From assembly GCF_964048965.1 (NCBI RefSeq), contig NZ_OZ040189.1:3872154-3936153 (forward strand): 64,000 nt of DNA. The letters are read 5' to 3'. Shown here piece by piece: positions 42,564-50,611 of this stretch (its first letter is position 1; each line of letters opens with the position of its first letter). The notes under the pieces are model-generated. The model was not told where the DNA came from. It saw only the letters and a program-made list of their open reading frames with translations, and did not search any database. A program made the position numbers and the translations under genes. The stretch is from Tenacibaculum sp. 190130A14a (lineage in GTDB: Bacteria; Bacteroidota; Bacteroidia; Flavobacteriales; Flavobacteriaceae).

Positions 42564-42658
42564 TAATACACAAGGGGTAAGGTCATATTTGATGAATTGG
42601 GGAATTAATCAAGAAATGACAAAAAGAAAAAGAAACACCATAATTGGTGTTTTTTTTT
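42564..42658 (+). ncRNA. Candidate small RNA A
   Basis: The -7-like element CATATTTG (42551-42558, one mismatch to TAnnTTTG) predicts a start near 42564. The transcript of about 95 bases would hold ACACAAGGGGTAA, then a hairpin whose outer stem is GTCAT (42582-42586)/ATGAC (42616-42620) and inner stem TTGAT (42589-42593)/ATCAA (42608-42612). They are separated by an internal loop and capped by a G-rich loop (TTGGGG). It ends in a terminator with arms 42633-42640 and 42645-42652 plus a run of eight T. I cannot assign a known family. The Rfam Flavo-1 motif is one to test. Confidence 0.72.
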
Positions 42659-42768
42659 GTGCATATATTAACCCTAAACCACACTTTTCTTTACCATTTA
42701 CACAAAAAATAGTACCAATTATACACTAACCAATTTGTAACGAGAACTTTTAATGCATATTTGTAATG

Positions 42769-42869
42769 TAATACACAAGGGGGTAAAAGTCATATTATTG
42801 ATAAATTGGGGGATTAATCAAGATAATGACAAAAAGAAAAGGAAACACCAATTATGGTGTTTTTTTTTT
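42769..42869 (+). ncRNA. Candidate small RNA B
   Basis: The second copy has CATATTTG at 42756-42763 and a predicted start near 42769. The same outer stem GTCAT (42789-42793)/ATGAC (42826-42830) and inner stem TTGAT (42798-42802)/ATCAA (42817-42821) are kept, although the bases between them differ from copy A and two are inserted. The loop is again G-rich (TTGGGGG). The terminator arms are 42843-42850 and 42855-42862 with nine T in the run (42861-42869). Kept stems with changed internal loops support a structured RNA. Confidence 0.72.
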
Positions 42870-42890
42870 GCACTTATTTTAATAACAAAT

Positions 42891-42924
42891 AAAAAAGGCT
42901 TAACGAAATCGTTAAGCCTTTTTT
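42891..42924 (-). terminator. Terminator after rplU-rpmA
   Basis: Sixteen-base perfect arms (42891-42906 and 42909-42924) with T-runs on both sides, 20 bases past the rpmA stop. Confidence 0.9.
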
Positions 42925-42944
42925 ATTATTACAATCTTATTCTA

Positions 42945-43205
42945 TTAAGCCTCAAACGGAGTAATAGAAACGTAAGATTTGTTATCTCTCTTCTTTTGGA
43001 AGTTAACAACACCATCTACCTTTGCATGTAAAGTATGGTCTTTCCCCATATATACATTTTCTCCTGGATAATGTTGAGTTCCTCTTTGACGAACAATAAT
43101 ATTACCTGCGATAGCAGCTTGTCCTCCAAAAATCTTTACTCCTAATCGTTTCGATTCCGATTCACGACCGTTCTTCGAACTACCGACACCTTTCTTATGA
43201 GCCAT
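42945..43205 (-). CDS. rpmA: 50S ribosomal protein L27
   Basis: An 86-residue bL27 with the N-terminus [24 protein letters not shown] (two blocks) that reaches the peptidyl transferase centre, and [18 protein letters not shown]. It starts directly as AHKKG, without the cleavable leader of Firmicutes. It follows rplU in the usual order. Confidence 0.98.
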   Translation of the reverse strand: MAHKKGVGSSKNGRESESKRLGVKIFGGQAAIAGNIIVRQRGTQHYPGENVYMGKDHTLHAKVDGVVNFQKKRDNKSYVSITPFEA

Positions 43206-43229
43206 TTCTTAACGAGTTTTTTAGGTTAA

Positions 43230-43715
43230 TTATTTACTTAATACTTCAATTAATTCAGCTTTCTTTAAAGAAGTGTATCCTGAGATTCCTCTTTCTTTAG
43301 CTAAAGCCTTTAACTCAGCAACAGTCATTGAACTTAAGTCATTTGATGCTGCTTTTTCTTCAGTCTTAGGAGCTTCTTTCTTAGCAGTTGCCTTTTTAGC
43401 ACCAGAAGCAGCAATACCTTCGATTTGAATCTCAGTTAAATACTGTCTGTGACCATTTTTCTTCTTGTAACCTTTTCTTCTTTTCTTTTTGAAAACGATT
43501 ACTTTATCACCTTTTAAGTGACCTAATACCTTAGCCGTTACTGCGGCTCCTTCTATAGCTGGGGCGCCAATAGTTACATTTCCAGCGTCTTCAATAAGCA
43601 TTACATTATCAAAAGATACTTTTGATCCTTCTTCTGCTTGTAAACGGTGAACGTAAACTTTTTGGTCTTTTGCTACTTTAAATTGCTGCCCTGCTATCTC
43701 TACGATTGCGTACAT
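43230..43715 (-). CDS. rplU: 50S ribosomal protein L21 with C-terminal extension
   Basis: A 161-residue protein. Residues 1 to about 103 are bL21 (MYAIVEIAGQQFKVAKDQKV, then KKKRRKGYKKKNGHRQ). The usual length is about 103, so some 58 residues are extra: an Ala/Lys/Glu linker (about 105-125) and a helical SAP/Rho-N-like module (SSMTVAELKALAKERGISGY, then KKAELIEVL). Such modules bind nucleic acids. The extension is, as I recall, common in Flavobacteriia. rpmA follows after 24 bases. Confidence 0.96.
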   Translation of the reverse strand: MYAIVEIAGQQFKVAKDQKVYVHRLQAEEGSKVSFDNVMLIEDAGNVTIGAPAIEGAAVTAKVLGHLKGDKVIVFKKKRRKGYKKKNGHRQYLTEIQIEGIAASGAKKATAKKEAPKTEEKAASNDLSSMTVAELKALAKERGISGYTSLKKAELIEVLSK

Positions 43716-43778
43716 ACTAACTTGTTTTGCTTTTTAATTTAAATAATTACATCTCTTAAAAATACAGAAATGCGGGTG

Positions 43779-43808
43779 CAAATATACGTTTTTTCATTTA
43801 CTTAACAA
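43779..43808 (-). promoter_or_regulatory. rplU-rpmA promoter
   Basis: On the minus strand TTG (43808-43806) and TATATTTG (43786-43779) are separated by 19 bases, a textbook flavobacterial promoter. The leader to the rplU ATG would be about 58 bases. Confidence 0.8.
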
Positions 43809-43963
43809 GTAAAAAAACAATTTTAAACACCATATTATAAAATTGATAATCAACAAAATACATCCTTTGTAAAAAGCTTCTTCTTTTTTTATCTAAATAA
43901 TGTAACAAATACTCTTTATCAGCGTCAAACTTAAAGAATCAATTTAAATTAAATTAAGAACTA

Positions 43964-45280
43964 ATGAAAAGAAGTATTTTATCTCTTGCTTCAGCTCTTT
44001 TAGTAGCATTTAGTGCAAATGCTCAAAAGGTTGAGTTTGAAGAGTACGATTTAAGCAATGGTATGCATGTAATTTTGCACCAAGACAATTCTGCTCCTGT
44101 AGTTACAGTTGGTGTTATGTACCATGTTGGGGCAAAAGATGAAGAAGATGGAAAAACAGGAATGGCTCACTTTTATGAGCACTTATTATTTACTGGAACA
44201 AAAAACATTGGTCGTGGCGAATGGAATAAAATAGAAGCGGCAAATGGAGGTACTGGAAATGCAAATACAAACTGGGATAGAACTTATTATTATGAAACCT
44301 TTCCATCTAACAATTTAGAACTAGGTTTATGGATGGAGTCTGAGCGTTTATTACACCCAATTATCGATCAAAAGGCAGTAGACACTCAAAACGAAGTTGT
44401 TAAAGAAGAAAAACGTCAACGTATGGATAATGCTCCTTATGGAAAAATTATTTATGGTGATGTTTACAACCACATTTTTGACAAGCACAATTATGGTAGA
44501 CCAATGATTGGATATATCAAAGATTTAGATGCTGCAAAACTTGAAGAATTTAAAGCTTTTTATAAGAAGTGGTATATGCCAAACAATGCAGTATTAGTAG
44601 TTGCTGGAGATTTTAATGTTAAAAACACTAAAAAAATGATCAAAGATTATTTTGAATCAATTCCAGCTCGTACTCTTCCAAAAAGAAACAAAATTGTTGA
44701 GCCAGAAAGAACTCAAGAAAAAAGAGTAAAAGAATACGACTCTAACATTCAATTACCAGCTATTCTATTAGCACACAAAACTCCTTCAATGCGAGAAAGA
44801 GACTCTAAAGTTTTAGATGTTATCTCCACTATTTTAAGTAATGGAAAGAGTTCTAGATTATATAAAAAATTAGTTGACACTGATAAGAAAGCTCTACAAG
44901 TATTCTCATTTGCAAGAAACTTAGAAGATTACAGTGTTTATAACATTGGAGCAATTCCTTTAGGTAAAACTTCTTTAGATGATTTAATCAAAGAAATGGA
45001 CGAAGAGATTGAAAAGTTACAAACGGAATTAATCTCAGACAGAGATTTAGAAAAAGTACGTAACAAATTCGAAAATCAATTCGTTGCCTCTAACTCTAAC
45101 GTTCAAGGTATTGCTAATACATTAGCAAGAAACTACATGTTAGTTGGAGAAACAAACAGAATTAACAAGGAATTAGACATTATTAATTCTATTACAAAAG
45201 AGGAAATTAGAGACGTAGCTAAAAAGTACTTAGCTAAAAACCGTCGTGTAATTATTGAATATTTACCAAAAAAGAAATAA
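43964..45280 (+). CDS. M16 zinc metalloprotease, catalytic subunit
   Basis: A 438-residue exported protein with a signal peptide (residues 1-20, ending SANAQ). The inverted zinc motif HFYEH (69-73) and the distal Glu in NEVVKEEKRQRMDN mark an active M16 peptidase. The second M16 domain lies C-terminal. It should degrade peptides in the periplasm or at the surface. The next gene encodes a second M16 protein without the zinc motif, and such pairs usually form a heterodimer. The genes are 19 bases apart. Confidence 0.94.
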   Translation: MKRSILSLASALLVAFSANAQKVEFEEYDLSNGMHVILHQDNSAPVVTVGVMYHVGAKDEEDGKTGMAHFYEHLLFTGTKNIGRGEWNKIEAANGGTGNANTNWDRTYYYETFPSNNLELGLWMESERLLHPIIDQKAVDTQNEVVKEEKRQRMDNAPYGKIIYGDVYNHIFDKHNYGRPMIGYIKDLDAAKLEEFKAFYKKWYMPNNAVLVVAGDFNVKNTKKMIKDYFESIPARTLPKRNKIVEPERTQEKRVKEYDSNIQLPAILLAHKTPSMRERDSKVLDVISTILSNGKSSRLYKKLVDTDKKALQVFSFARNLEDYSVYNIGAIPLGKTSLDDLIKEMDEEIEKLQTELISDRDLEKVRNKFENQFVASNSNVQGIANTLARNYMLVGETNRINKELDIINSITKEEIRDVAKKYLAKNRRVIIEYLPKKK

Positions 45281-45299
45281 TCATCTAAACTGAATTTTA

Positions 45300-47354
45300 A
45301 TGAAAACGAAAATATTATCAATTGCAGCTTTATTGTTTCTATCATTAACTGTTTCAGCACAGATTGATAGAAGTAAACAGCCAAAACCAGGGCCTGCACC
45401 TAAAATAAATATTGGTAGCCCTAAGAAATTTAAATTGGACAACGGACTACAAGTTTTAGTTGTTGAAAACCATAAATTACCTAGAGTATCTGCTACTTTA
45501 ACTATTGACAATCCACCAATGTCTTATGGAAATAAGAAAGGGGTTGAAGGCTTATTAAGTGGAATGTTAGGTACTGGATCAACAAACACACCGAAAGGAA
45601 AATTTGACGAAGAAGTAGACTTCTTAGGAGCAAATGTTTCTTTTTGGGACGAAGGAGCAAGAGCAAGTTCATTAACTAAATACTTCCCAAAAGTATTAGG
45701 TTTAATGGCAGACGCGGCTTTCAATCCAGTATTCTCTCAAGAAGAGTTTGACAAGCAAATGAAGCAATCTCTTGACGGTATAAAAAACAGTGAAAAAAGT
45801 GTTGCGGCTATTGCTCGTAGAGTTGAAGACGTTTTAACTTATGGTAAAAATCACCCATTTGGAGAATTTACTTCTCAAGAAACTTTAAAGAACATCACTT
45901 TACAAGATGTTAAAGATCTTTACAATAAAACCTACAAGCCAAACAATGCTTATTTAGTTATTGTAGGTGACATTAGTTTTGACAAAGCAAAATCTTTAGT
46001 TAACGGTTTATTTTCTAATTGGAAAAAAGGAGATTTAGTAGCACAAGAACTACCTAAAGTAGAAAATCCTGCTACAACAGAAATCGATTTTATTAATATG
46101 CCAAACGCAGTACAATCTGAGCTATCAATCATTAATAGTGTTAACTTAAAAATGAATGATAAAGATTATTATGCGGCTTTATTAGCAAACCAAATTCTTG
46201 GTGGAGGTGGTACTGGTAGATTATATAAAAACTTACGTGAAGATAAAGGGTATACTTATGGTTCTTACTCTGGAATTGGTTCTAGCCGTTATGCTTCTCG
46301 TTTTAAAGCATCTGCTTCTGTAAGAAATATGGTTACTGATAGTGCTATGGTTGAGGCGATGAAAGAAATCAATAAAATCCGTTATCAAAAAGCAACAAAA
46401 GAAGAGTTGGATATTGCAAAAGCTAAATACATTGGAAACTTTGTTAGAAATGTAGAAAAGCCAAATACAATTGCTTCATATGCTTTAAATATTTTAACGA
46501 ACGATTTACCTGCAAACTACTATCAAAACTATCTTAAGAATGTAAACGCAGTTACTTTAGAAGATGTTCAAAACGCCGCTATTAAATATTTTAGAGGAGA
46601 TAAATCACGTATTGTGATTACTGGTAAAGGAATAGATGTTTTAAAGAATTTAGAAAAAACAGCTGATTATAAAATCAATTATTTTGACAAAAACGGAAAT
46701 CCTACAAACAAGCCAGCAATGAGTTTACCAATTCCTGCTGGTACTACAGCAGCAACTGTTGTAGACAACTACTTTAAAGCTATTGGTGGAAAAGATAAAG
46801 TGGCTGCTGTAAAATCTTTAATGACCGTTGCAGAGGCTAAGATAGATGGAGCTCCTGCGCCAATTGTTATTACTACTAAAACTACTAGTCCTAACAAAAG
46901 TTCTCTTTTAGTTTCGATGATGGGGAATACTTTACAAAAGTCTGTTTTTGACGGAACAAAAGGATACCAAGAAGCTCGTGGTCAGAAAAAAGAATTGACT
47001 GGAAAAGAGTTAGAAGATTCAAAATCAAAATCATTTCCTTTTGCTGACGTTTCATATAAAAAGGGAAAACTAGATAGAATTGAACCTTTAAATGGTAAAA
47101 ATGCTTATGTTATTAAGTACAACGACACAGAAGTGTTTTATGACATGGAATCTGGGTTAAAAGTAAAAACTATAACTACTGTTAAAGGACCACAAGGAGA
47201 AGTTAAAAATCCTGTAACCTTTGCTGATTATAAAGAAGTAAATGGAATTAAATTTCCTCACAAAGTAATCAGAACAAACGGGCCTATGGAATTAAACTTT
47301 GTAGTAAAAGAGGTAAAAATAAACGAAGGTGTTTCTGATGCTGATTTTCAATAA
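45300..47354 (+). CDS. M16 protease-like protein, non-catalytic, with C-terminal LolA-like domain
   Basis: A 684-residue exported protein (signal peptide ending TVSAQ). Residues about 35-460 form two M16 domains, but HxxEH is absent: the matching place reads GVEGLLSGML. GGGGTGRLYKNLREDKGYTYG is present, the R/Y-containing loop that in M16 pairs completes the partner active site. From about residue 480 a separate domain (VDNYFKAIGGKDKV, then VFYDMESGLKVKT and GIKFPHKVI) looks like a LolA-type lipoprotein-binding fold. It should pair with the catalytic subunit upstream. Confidence 0.92.
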   Translation: MKTKILSIAALLFLSLTVSAQIDRSKQPKPGPAPKINIGSPKKFKLDNGLQVLVVENHKLPRVSATLTIDNPPMSYGNKKGVEGLLSGMLGTGSTNTPKGKFDEEVDFLGANVSFWDEGARASSLTKYFPKVLGLMADAAFNPVFSQEEFDKQMKQSLDGIKNSEKSVAAIARRVEDVLTYGKNHPFGEFTSQETLKNITLQDVKDLYNKTYKPNNAYLVIVGDISFDKAKSLVNGLFSNWKKGDLVAQELPKVENPATTEIDFINMPNAVQSELSIINSVNLKMNDKDYYAALLANQILGGGGTGRLYKNLREDKGYTYGSYSGIGSSRYASRFKASASVRNMVTDSAMVEAMKEINKIRYQKATKEELDIAKAKYIGNFVRNVEKPNTIASYALNILTNDLPANYYQNYLKNVNAVTLEDVQNAAIKYFRGDKSRIVITGKGIDVLKNLEKTADYKINYFDKNGNPTNKPAMSLPIPAGTTAATVVDNYFKAIGGKDKVAAVKSLMTVAEAKIDGAPAPIVITTKTTSPNKSSLLVSMMGNTLQKSVFDGTKGYQEARGQKKELTGKELEDSKSKSFPFADVSYKKGKLDRIEPLNGKNAYVIKYNDTEVFYDMESGLKVKTITTVKGPQGEVKNPVTFADYKEVNGIKFPHKVIRTNGPMELNFVVKEVKINEGVSDADFQ

Positions 47355-47380
47355 AAATCAACATCTTAAATAGTTAACAT

Positions 47381-47410
47381 AAAGAGTCAAAACAACAGTT
47401 TTGGCTCTTT
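47381..47410. terminator. Bidirectional terminator between M16 and EamA genes
   Basis: Thirteen-base arms (47381-47393 and 47398-47410) with one G-T pair, a 4-base loop and T-runs, between convergent genes. Confidence 0.88.
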
Positions 47411-47411
47411 T

Positions 47412-48284
47412 TTATTTGGCCTTGTTTACCAACCAAACACCAAACAAAATAATACCACCTGCCAATAACTGAACCATACTTAAACGTTCACCGTCTATAA
47501 TACCCCACATTACGGCAACTATTGGGATTAAATACGTAACAGAAGCGGCAAAAACCGGCGATGACATATGTACCATTTTATTAAACATAACCTTTGCTAT
47601 ACCTGTACCAACCACTGCTAAAACAGTAATGTACCCAAGTGCTGATGTTGTTTCTGGAGTAACCTCAAACGTGGTGAAAAAACCTGAAAATATAAGCACT
47701 AATAATACTGGAATTATCAATAACAAAAAATTCCCTGTAGTAATTGCCAAAGCATCTAAATCATGTAAATACCTTTTAATCATATTTACATTAAAAGCAT
47801 ATCCTATAGAGGCTATTAATATTAACAATGCATACCAATAATTCTGATTTGGATTGAGTGCCGCACCTTTTAAAATAAGTATTAATGTACCGACCAATCC
47901 AATTAAAATTCCGTAAAACTGCTTTCTTTTAAAGGAAAACCCAAATACCAAGGCTCCAAAAATAAATGTATTAAACGGTGTTAAAGAATTTAATATTGCT
48001 GAAATAGAACTGTCAATATTACTTATTGCAAAAGCAAACAAAAAAGCTGGAAAAAAAGTTCCTAAAGCAGCGGTATAAGCAACATACTTCCAATGTCTTT
48101 TTTGAATTCTTTTTAAACTCTTAAACCCAATTAATAATAAAAAAATTGCTGTAATTAACATTCGTAAAGCTCCAACTTGAATGGGCGTTAACCCTACAAG
48201 AGCTTTTTTCATAAGTATAAATGAACTCCCCCATACTAGAGATAATATGATAAGGTAAATCCATTTTAATTTTTGATTGTTCAT
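47412..48284 (-). CDS. EamA/DMT family transporter
   Basis: A 290-residue inner-membrane transporter with ten predicted helices in two EamA repeats (LVWGSSFILMKKAL in the first, ALGYITVLAVVGTGIAKVMFNKM in the second). I chose the ATG at 48284 (MNNQKLKWIYLI) since the first helix follows at the family distance; the 12 codons upstream are Cys-rich and unlikely. The substrate is unknown, though many relatives export amino acids or metabolites. It stands alone between terminators. Confidence 0.86.
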   Translation of the reverse strand: MNNQKLKWIYLIILSLVWGSSFILMKKALVGLTPIQVGALRMLITAIFLLLIGFKSLKRIQKRHWKYVAYTAALGTFFPAFLFAFAISNIDSSISAILNSLTPFNTFIFGALVFGFSFKRKQFYGILIGLVGTLILILKGAALNPNQNYWYALLILIASIGYAFNVNMIKRYLHDLDALAITTGNFLLLIIPVLLVLIFSGFFTTFEVTPETTSALGYITVLAVVGTGIAKVMFNKMVHMSSPVFAASVTYLIPIVAVMWGIIDGERLSMVQLLAGGIILFGVWLVNKAK

Positions 48285-48383
48285 GCAACACTTGTATAAG
48301 GAAACACAAAAGTCGCACAAAACTTTATAACTTTAGCTAATTATTGATAAATTTGCGCTATTATCCTATAAATTAATTGAATA

Positions 48384-48914
48384 ATGAAACTATTAAAAAT
48401 ATTTTTTGTTGTCGCATTTGTAAGTGTAACAACAATTGCCTGTAAAACAGAAGCTAAAAAAGAAGATGCAACTCCTAAAACAGAAGAGGTAGCTGCAAAT
48501 GTACAAGAGGCTAGTTTTGCAATTTCTGGTATGACTTGTGAAATTGGTTGTGCTAAAAAAATCGCTTCTGACTTATCTAAAAAAGAGGGAGTTGTAGATG
48601 CGAAAGTTGTGTTTACAGATAGTATTGCTACCGTAAAGTTTGATGCTAACAAAACAAACAAAGCTGAATTAATGGCTTTTGTTGATGGGATAGCTGAGAG
48701 CATGTATAAAACTTCAGAGTTAAGTAAAGAAGCTTGCAAAAAAGAGTGTGAGAAAAAATGTAGCGAAGCTAAAACTGACGCAGAAAAAGCAGCATGTAAA
48801 AAAGAATGTGAAATGGCTTGTTGTTCAGATAAAAAAGAAGGTACATCTGAAGAAAAAACAGCTTGTGCTAAAGATTGTAAAATGGAATGTTGTGCTGAAA
48901 CTGAAAATGCATAA
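48384..48914 (+). CDS. Heavy-metal-associated (HMA) lipoprotein with Cys-rich tail
   Basis: A 176-residue lipoprotein (lipobox TIAC, Cys20). Residues about 44-110 form an HMA domain with the variant metal site GMTCEIGC, then a C-terminal region of roughly 60 residues with 11 cysteines arranged as CKKECEKKC, CKKECEMACC and CAKDCKMECC. These repeats could bind copper or another soft metal in the periplasm. The downstream gene makes heme A for cytochrome oxidase, so copper delivery to that oxidase is one idea, but it is inference. The tail is Lys/Glu-rich and probably flexible. Confidence 0.87.
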   Translation: MKLLKIFFVVAFVSVTTIACKTEAKKEDATPKTEEVAANVQEASFAISGMTCEIGCAKKIASDLSKKEGVVDAKVVFTDSIATVKFDANKTNKAELMAFVDGIAESMYKTSELSKEACKKECEKKCSEAKTDAEKAACKKECEMACCSDKKEGTSEEKTACAKDCKMECCAETENA

Positions 48915-48939
48915 TTAATTTTCAATCTAAATAAAACTG

Positions 48940-48966
48940 AAAGCTCCTATATGGAGCTTTTTTTAT
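48940..48966 (+). terminator. Terminator after the HMA lipoprotein gene
   Basis: Arms 48940-48947 and 48953-48960 around a 5-base loop, then a run of T to about 48964. Confidence 0.85.
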
Positions 48967-48976
48967 GCCTTTTAAG

Positions 48977-48984
48977 TATCTTTG
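48977..48984 (+). promoter_or_regulatory. ctaA promoter -7 element
   Basis: TATCTTTG fits TAnnTTTG exactly, 17 bases ahead of the ATG at 49002. It comes directly after the terminator, so ctaA is probably transcribed on its own. Confidence 0.65.
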
Positions 48985-49001
48985 CACAAATTATTTATTA
49001 G

Positions 49002-50024
49002 ATGAAAAAACACTTCCCTCTCATCGTTAAAATCACATTAATTGCCGTTTATGTAATCTTTTTAGCTGGTTCAGTTGTACGTATGACTGGTTCTGGAATG
49101 GGATGTCCAGATTGGCCAAAGTGTTTTGGGTACTATATTCCGCCAACCTCTGAAGAACAAATTACTTGGCAACCTAATACAGATTATAAAAAAGGGATGA
49201 TCATTGTTAAGGATGAAACCCTATTTGTAGCTGAAAACAATTTAAAAACAGCTGCTGAATTTAACACAAATAACTGGAAGAAATACACAAAGCATAATTA
49301 TGCTAAATTTAATAAATACCATACTTGGACAGAATATATCAATCGTCTTTCATCTGCTGTAGCAGGAATTCCTTTCTTGTTCTTAGTTGTAATTTCTTTT
49401 TCTTTTTGGAGAGAAAAGAAAGCCATAACACTTCTTTCTTTAGGAGCTTTCTTTTTAATGCTCTTTGAGGCTTGGCTAGGAAAAACAGTGGTTGACACCA
49501 ACTTAAAACCCACTATTATTACCATTCATATGGTAGCTGGATTGGTAATTGTAGCTTTATTATTATGGCTTTTGTTTATTGTTACGGAACGAAAATCAGT
49601 TTACAAATACAACTCTTTATTCAATAAGCTTCTAATTGTTTCTGTAGTATTTTCATTAATACAAATTGCCATGGGAACACAAGTACGTCAATTTATTGAT
49701 GAACAAGTAAAGCTATTTGGATTTGAAAATAAACAGTATAGTTTAATGGATCCAAGTTTTAAGTTTTATTTCCATCGCTCTTTTACCATTGCCATTGTAT
49801 TGGTGAACCTTGGAATGTTTTATTTGAATCAAATAAAAAACTTAGGGTACAGACTTGTAAACTGGATTGTTTTCTTAATCTTTTTAGAAACAATTACTGG
49901 TATTTTAATGTACTACGCAGAATTTCCTTTAGGAACACAAGCAATACATTTATTAGCTGGAGCTATTTTATTTGGATTACAATTTTATTTATGGTTACAG
50001 AGTAGAAAAACAAAGGAAGTTTAA
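49002..50024 (+). CDS. ctaA: Heme A synthase (COX15/CtaA family)
   Basis: A 340-residue inner-membrane enzyme that oxidises heme O to heme A for aa3-type cytochrome oxidase. The N-terminal RMTGSGMGCPDWPKCFG matches the family signature and includes a conserved cysteine pair. Further helices contain heme-ligand histidines in YHTWTEYINR, TIHMVAGL, YFHRSF and AIHLLAG. Length and eight predicted helices are normal. It is convergent with gldD. Confidence 0.94.
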   Translation: MKKHFPLIVKITLIAVYVIFLAGSVVRMTGSGMGCPDWPKCFGYYIPPTSEEQITWQPNTDYKKGMIIVKDETLFVAENNLKTAAEFNTNNWKKYTKHNYAKFNKYHTWTEYINRLSSAVAGIPFLFLVVISFSFWREKKAITLLSLGAFFLMLFEAWLGKTVVDTNLKPTIITIHMVAGLVIVALLLWLLFIVTERKSVYKYNSLFNKLLIVSVVFSLIQIAMGTQVRQFIDEQVKLFGFENKQYSLMDPSFKFYFHRSFTIAIVLVNLGMFYLNQIKNLGYRLVNWIVFLIFLETITGILMYYAEFPLGTQAIHLLAGAILFGLQFYLWLQSRKTKEV

Positions 50025-50056
50025 CTATTTCAAAGACTAAAACCTCTTGAAACACT

Positions 50057-50611
50057 TTACTCTTTCCACTCTAGAGTTTCCATCATTTTTATCATATCTG
50101 CTTTGATATATTCAATAGCAGGTAATAATGAGTCATAATTAGGTTTTGTATAAAAAAACAGCGATCCTTTTAAGAAGTTTCTAGCTGAATCTGTTGCATG
50201 AAATTGTATTTGAGAAGCTGCGTTTCCTTTTATTTCATACAAACTTCCATATACTTTTTTAACAGGGTTAACATATTCTACAGGTGCTGTTATTTGATCT
50301 GCCTTAATCGCATGCTCAAACACTAACTTTTCAGCCTCCATTAACAACTCTCGTAAATTGTTTTTGATTGGTCTGTAGGTGATATCTACTGAAGCCTTTA
50401 ATTCAGGGTACTCAACCTTCATCCAATTCTTTGGTAAATTCTTTTGACTTGTATTCTGTGCTATTTCAAAAGAATATGGTTTTACCAATGTTAATTTCTT
50501 AAAACTCTTTTGTGGGTAGTTTAAACTTAAATATCCTTTTGGTTTTGGTAAAGTTTCTTCATCACAACTCACCATCAACATCACTAACATCAACACTAAA
50601 ATCTTACGCAT
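50057..50611 (-). CDS. gldD: Gliding motility lipoprotein GldD
   Basis: A 184-residue lipoprotein (lipobox VSC, Cys16) with the GldD sequence YLSLNYPQKSF near the N-terminus and LEWKE at the end. GldD is essential for gliding in Flavobacterium and is needed for the gliding/type IX secretion machinery, though its precise role is unsettled. It overlaps gldE by 8 bases, the conserved arrangement in gliding Bacteroidota. The other gld genes are not in this window. Confidence 0.93.
   Translation of the reverse strand: MRKILVLMLVMLMVSCDEETLPKPKGYLSLNYPQKSFKKLTLVKPYSFEIAQNTSQKNLPKNWMKVEYPELKASVDITYRPIKNNLRELLMEAEKLVFEHAIKADQITAPVEYVNPVKKVYGSLYEIKGNAASQIQFHATDSARNFLKGSLFFYTKPNYDSLLPAIEYIKADMIKMMETLEWKE

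Larger units (their letters stand above)
42491..42869 (+). repeat. Two diverged tandem copies of a 205-bp unit
   Basis: This is the only stretch over 300 bases without a protein gene (42389-42944). Unit A (about 42491-42658) and unit B (about 42694-42869) align along their whole length. In each, in order, are CCATTTA, ACCAA-N4-ACACTAAC, ACTTT, GCATATTTG, ACACAAGGGG, a hairpin, ACAAAAAGAAAA and a terminator. The -7 elements are 205 bases apart. Small indels and substitutions between the copies shift any reading frame, so selection appears to act on RNA or DNA structure, not protein. Confidence 0.85.

Noticed and set aside
42594-42730. Short frame in small RNA A beginning MNWGINQ
   Set aside because: Its counterpart in copy B shares a few residues but has no matching ATG and shifts frame by one base. 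It also crosses the terminator, so RNA function fits better.
42753-43031. Plus-strand open frame through small RNA B into rpmA
   Set aside because: It starts within the promoter element, crosses a terminator and runs antisense to rpmA. Indels relative to copy A break the frame, so it is not a protein gene.
48341-48925. Long minus-strand open frame opposite the HMA lipoprotein gene
   Set aside because: It is rich in Ser, Ala and Phe as expected from the complement of a Lys/Glu/Cys-rich coding strand, has no recognisable domain, and the plus-strand gene has a lipobox and HMA motif.
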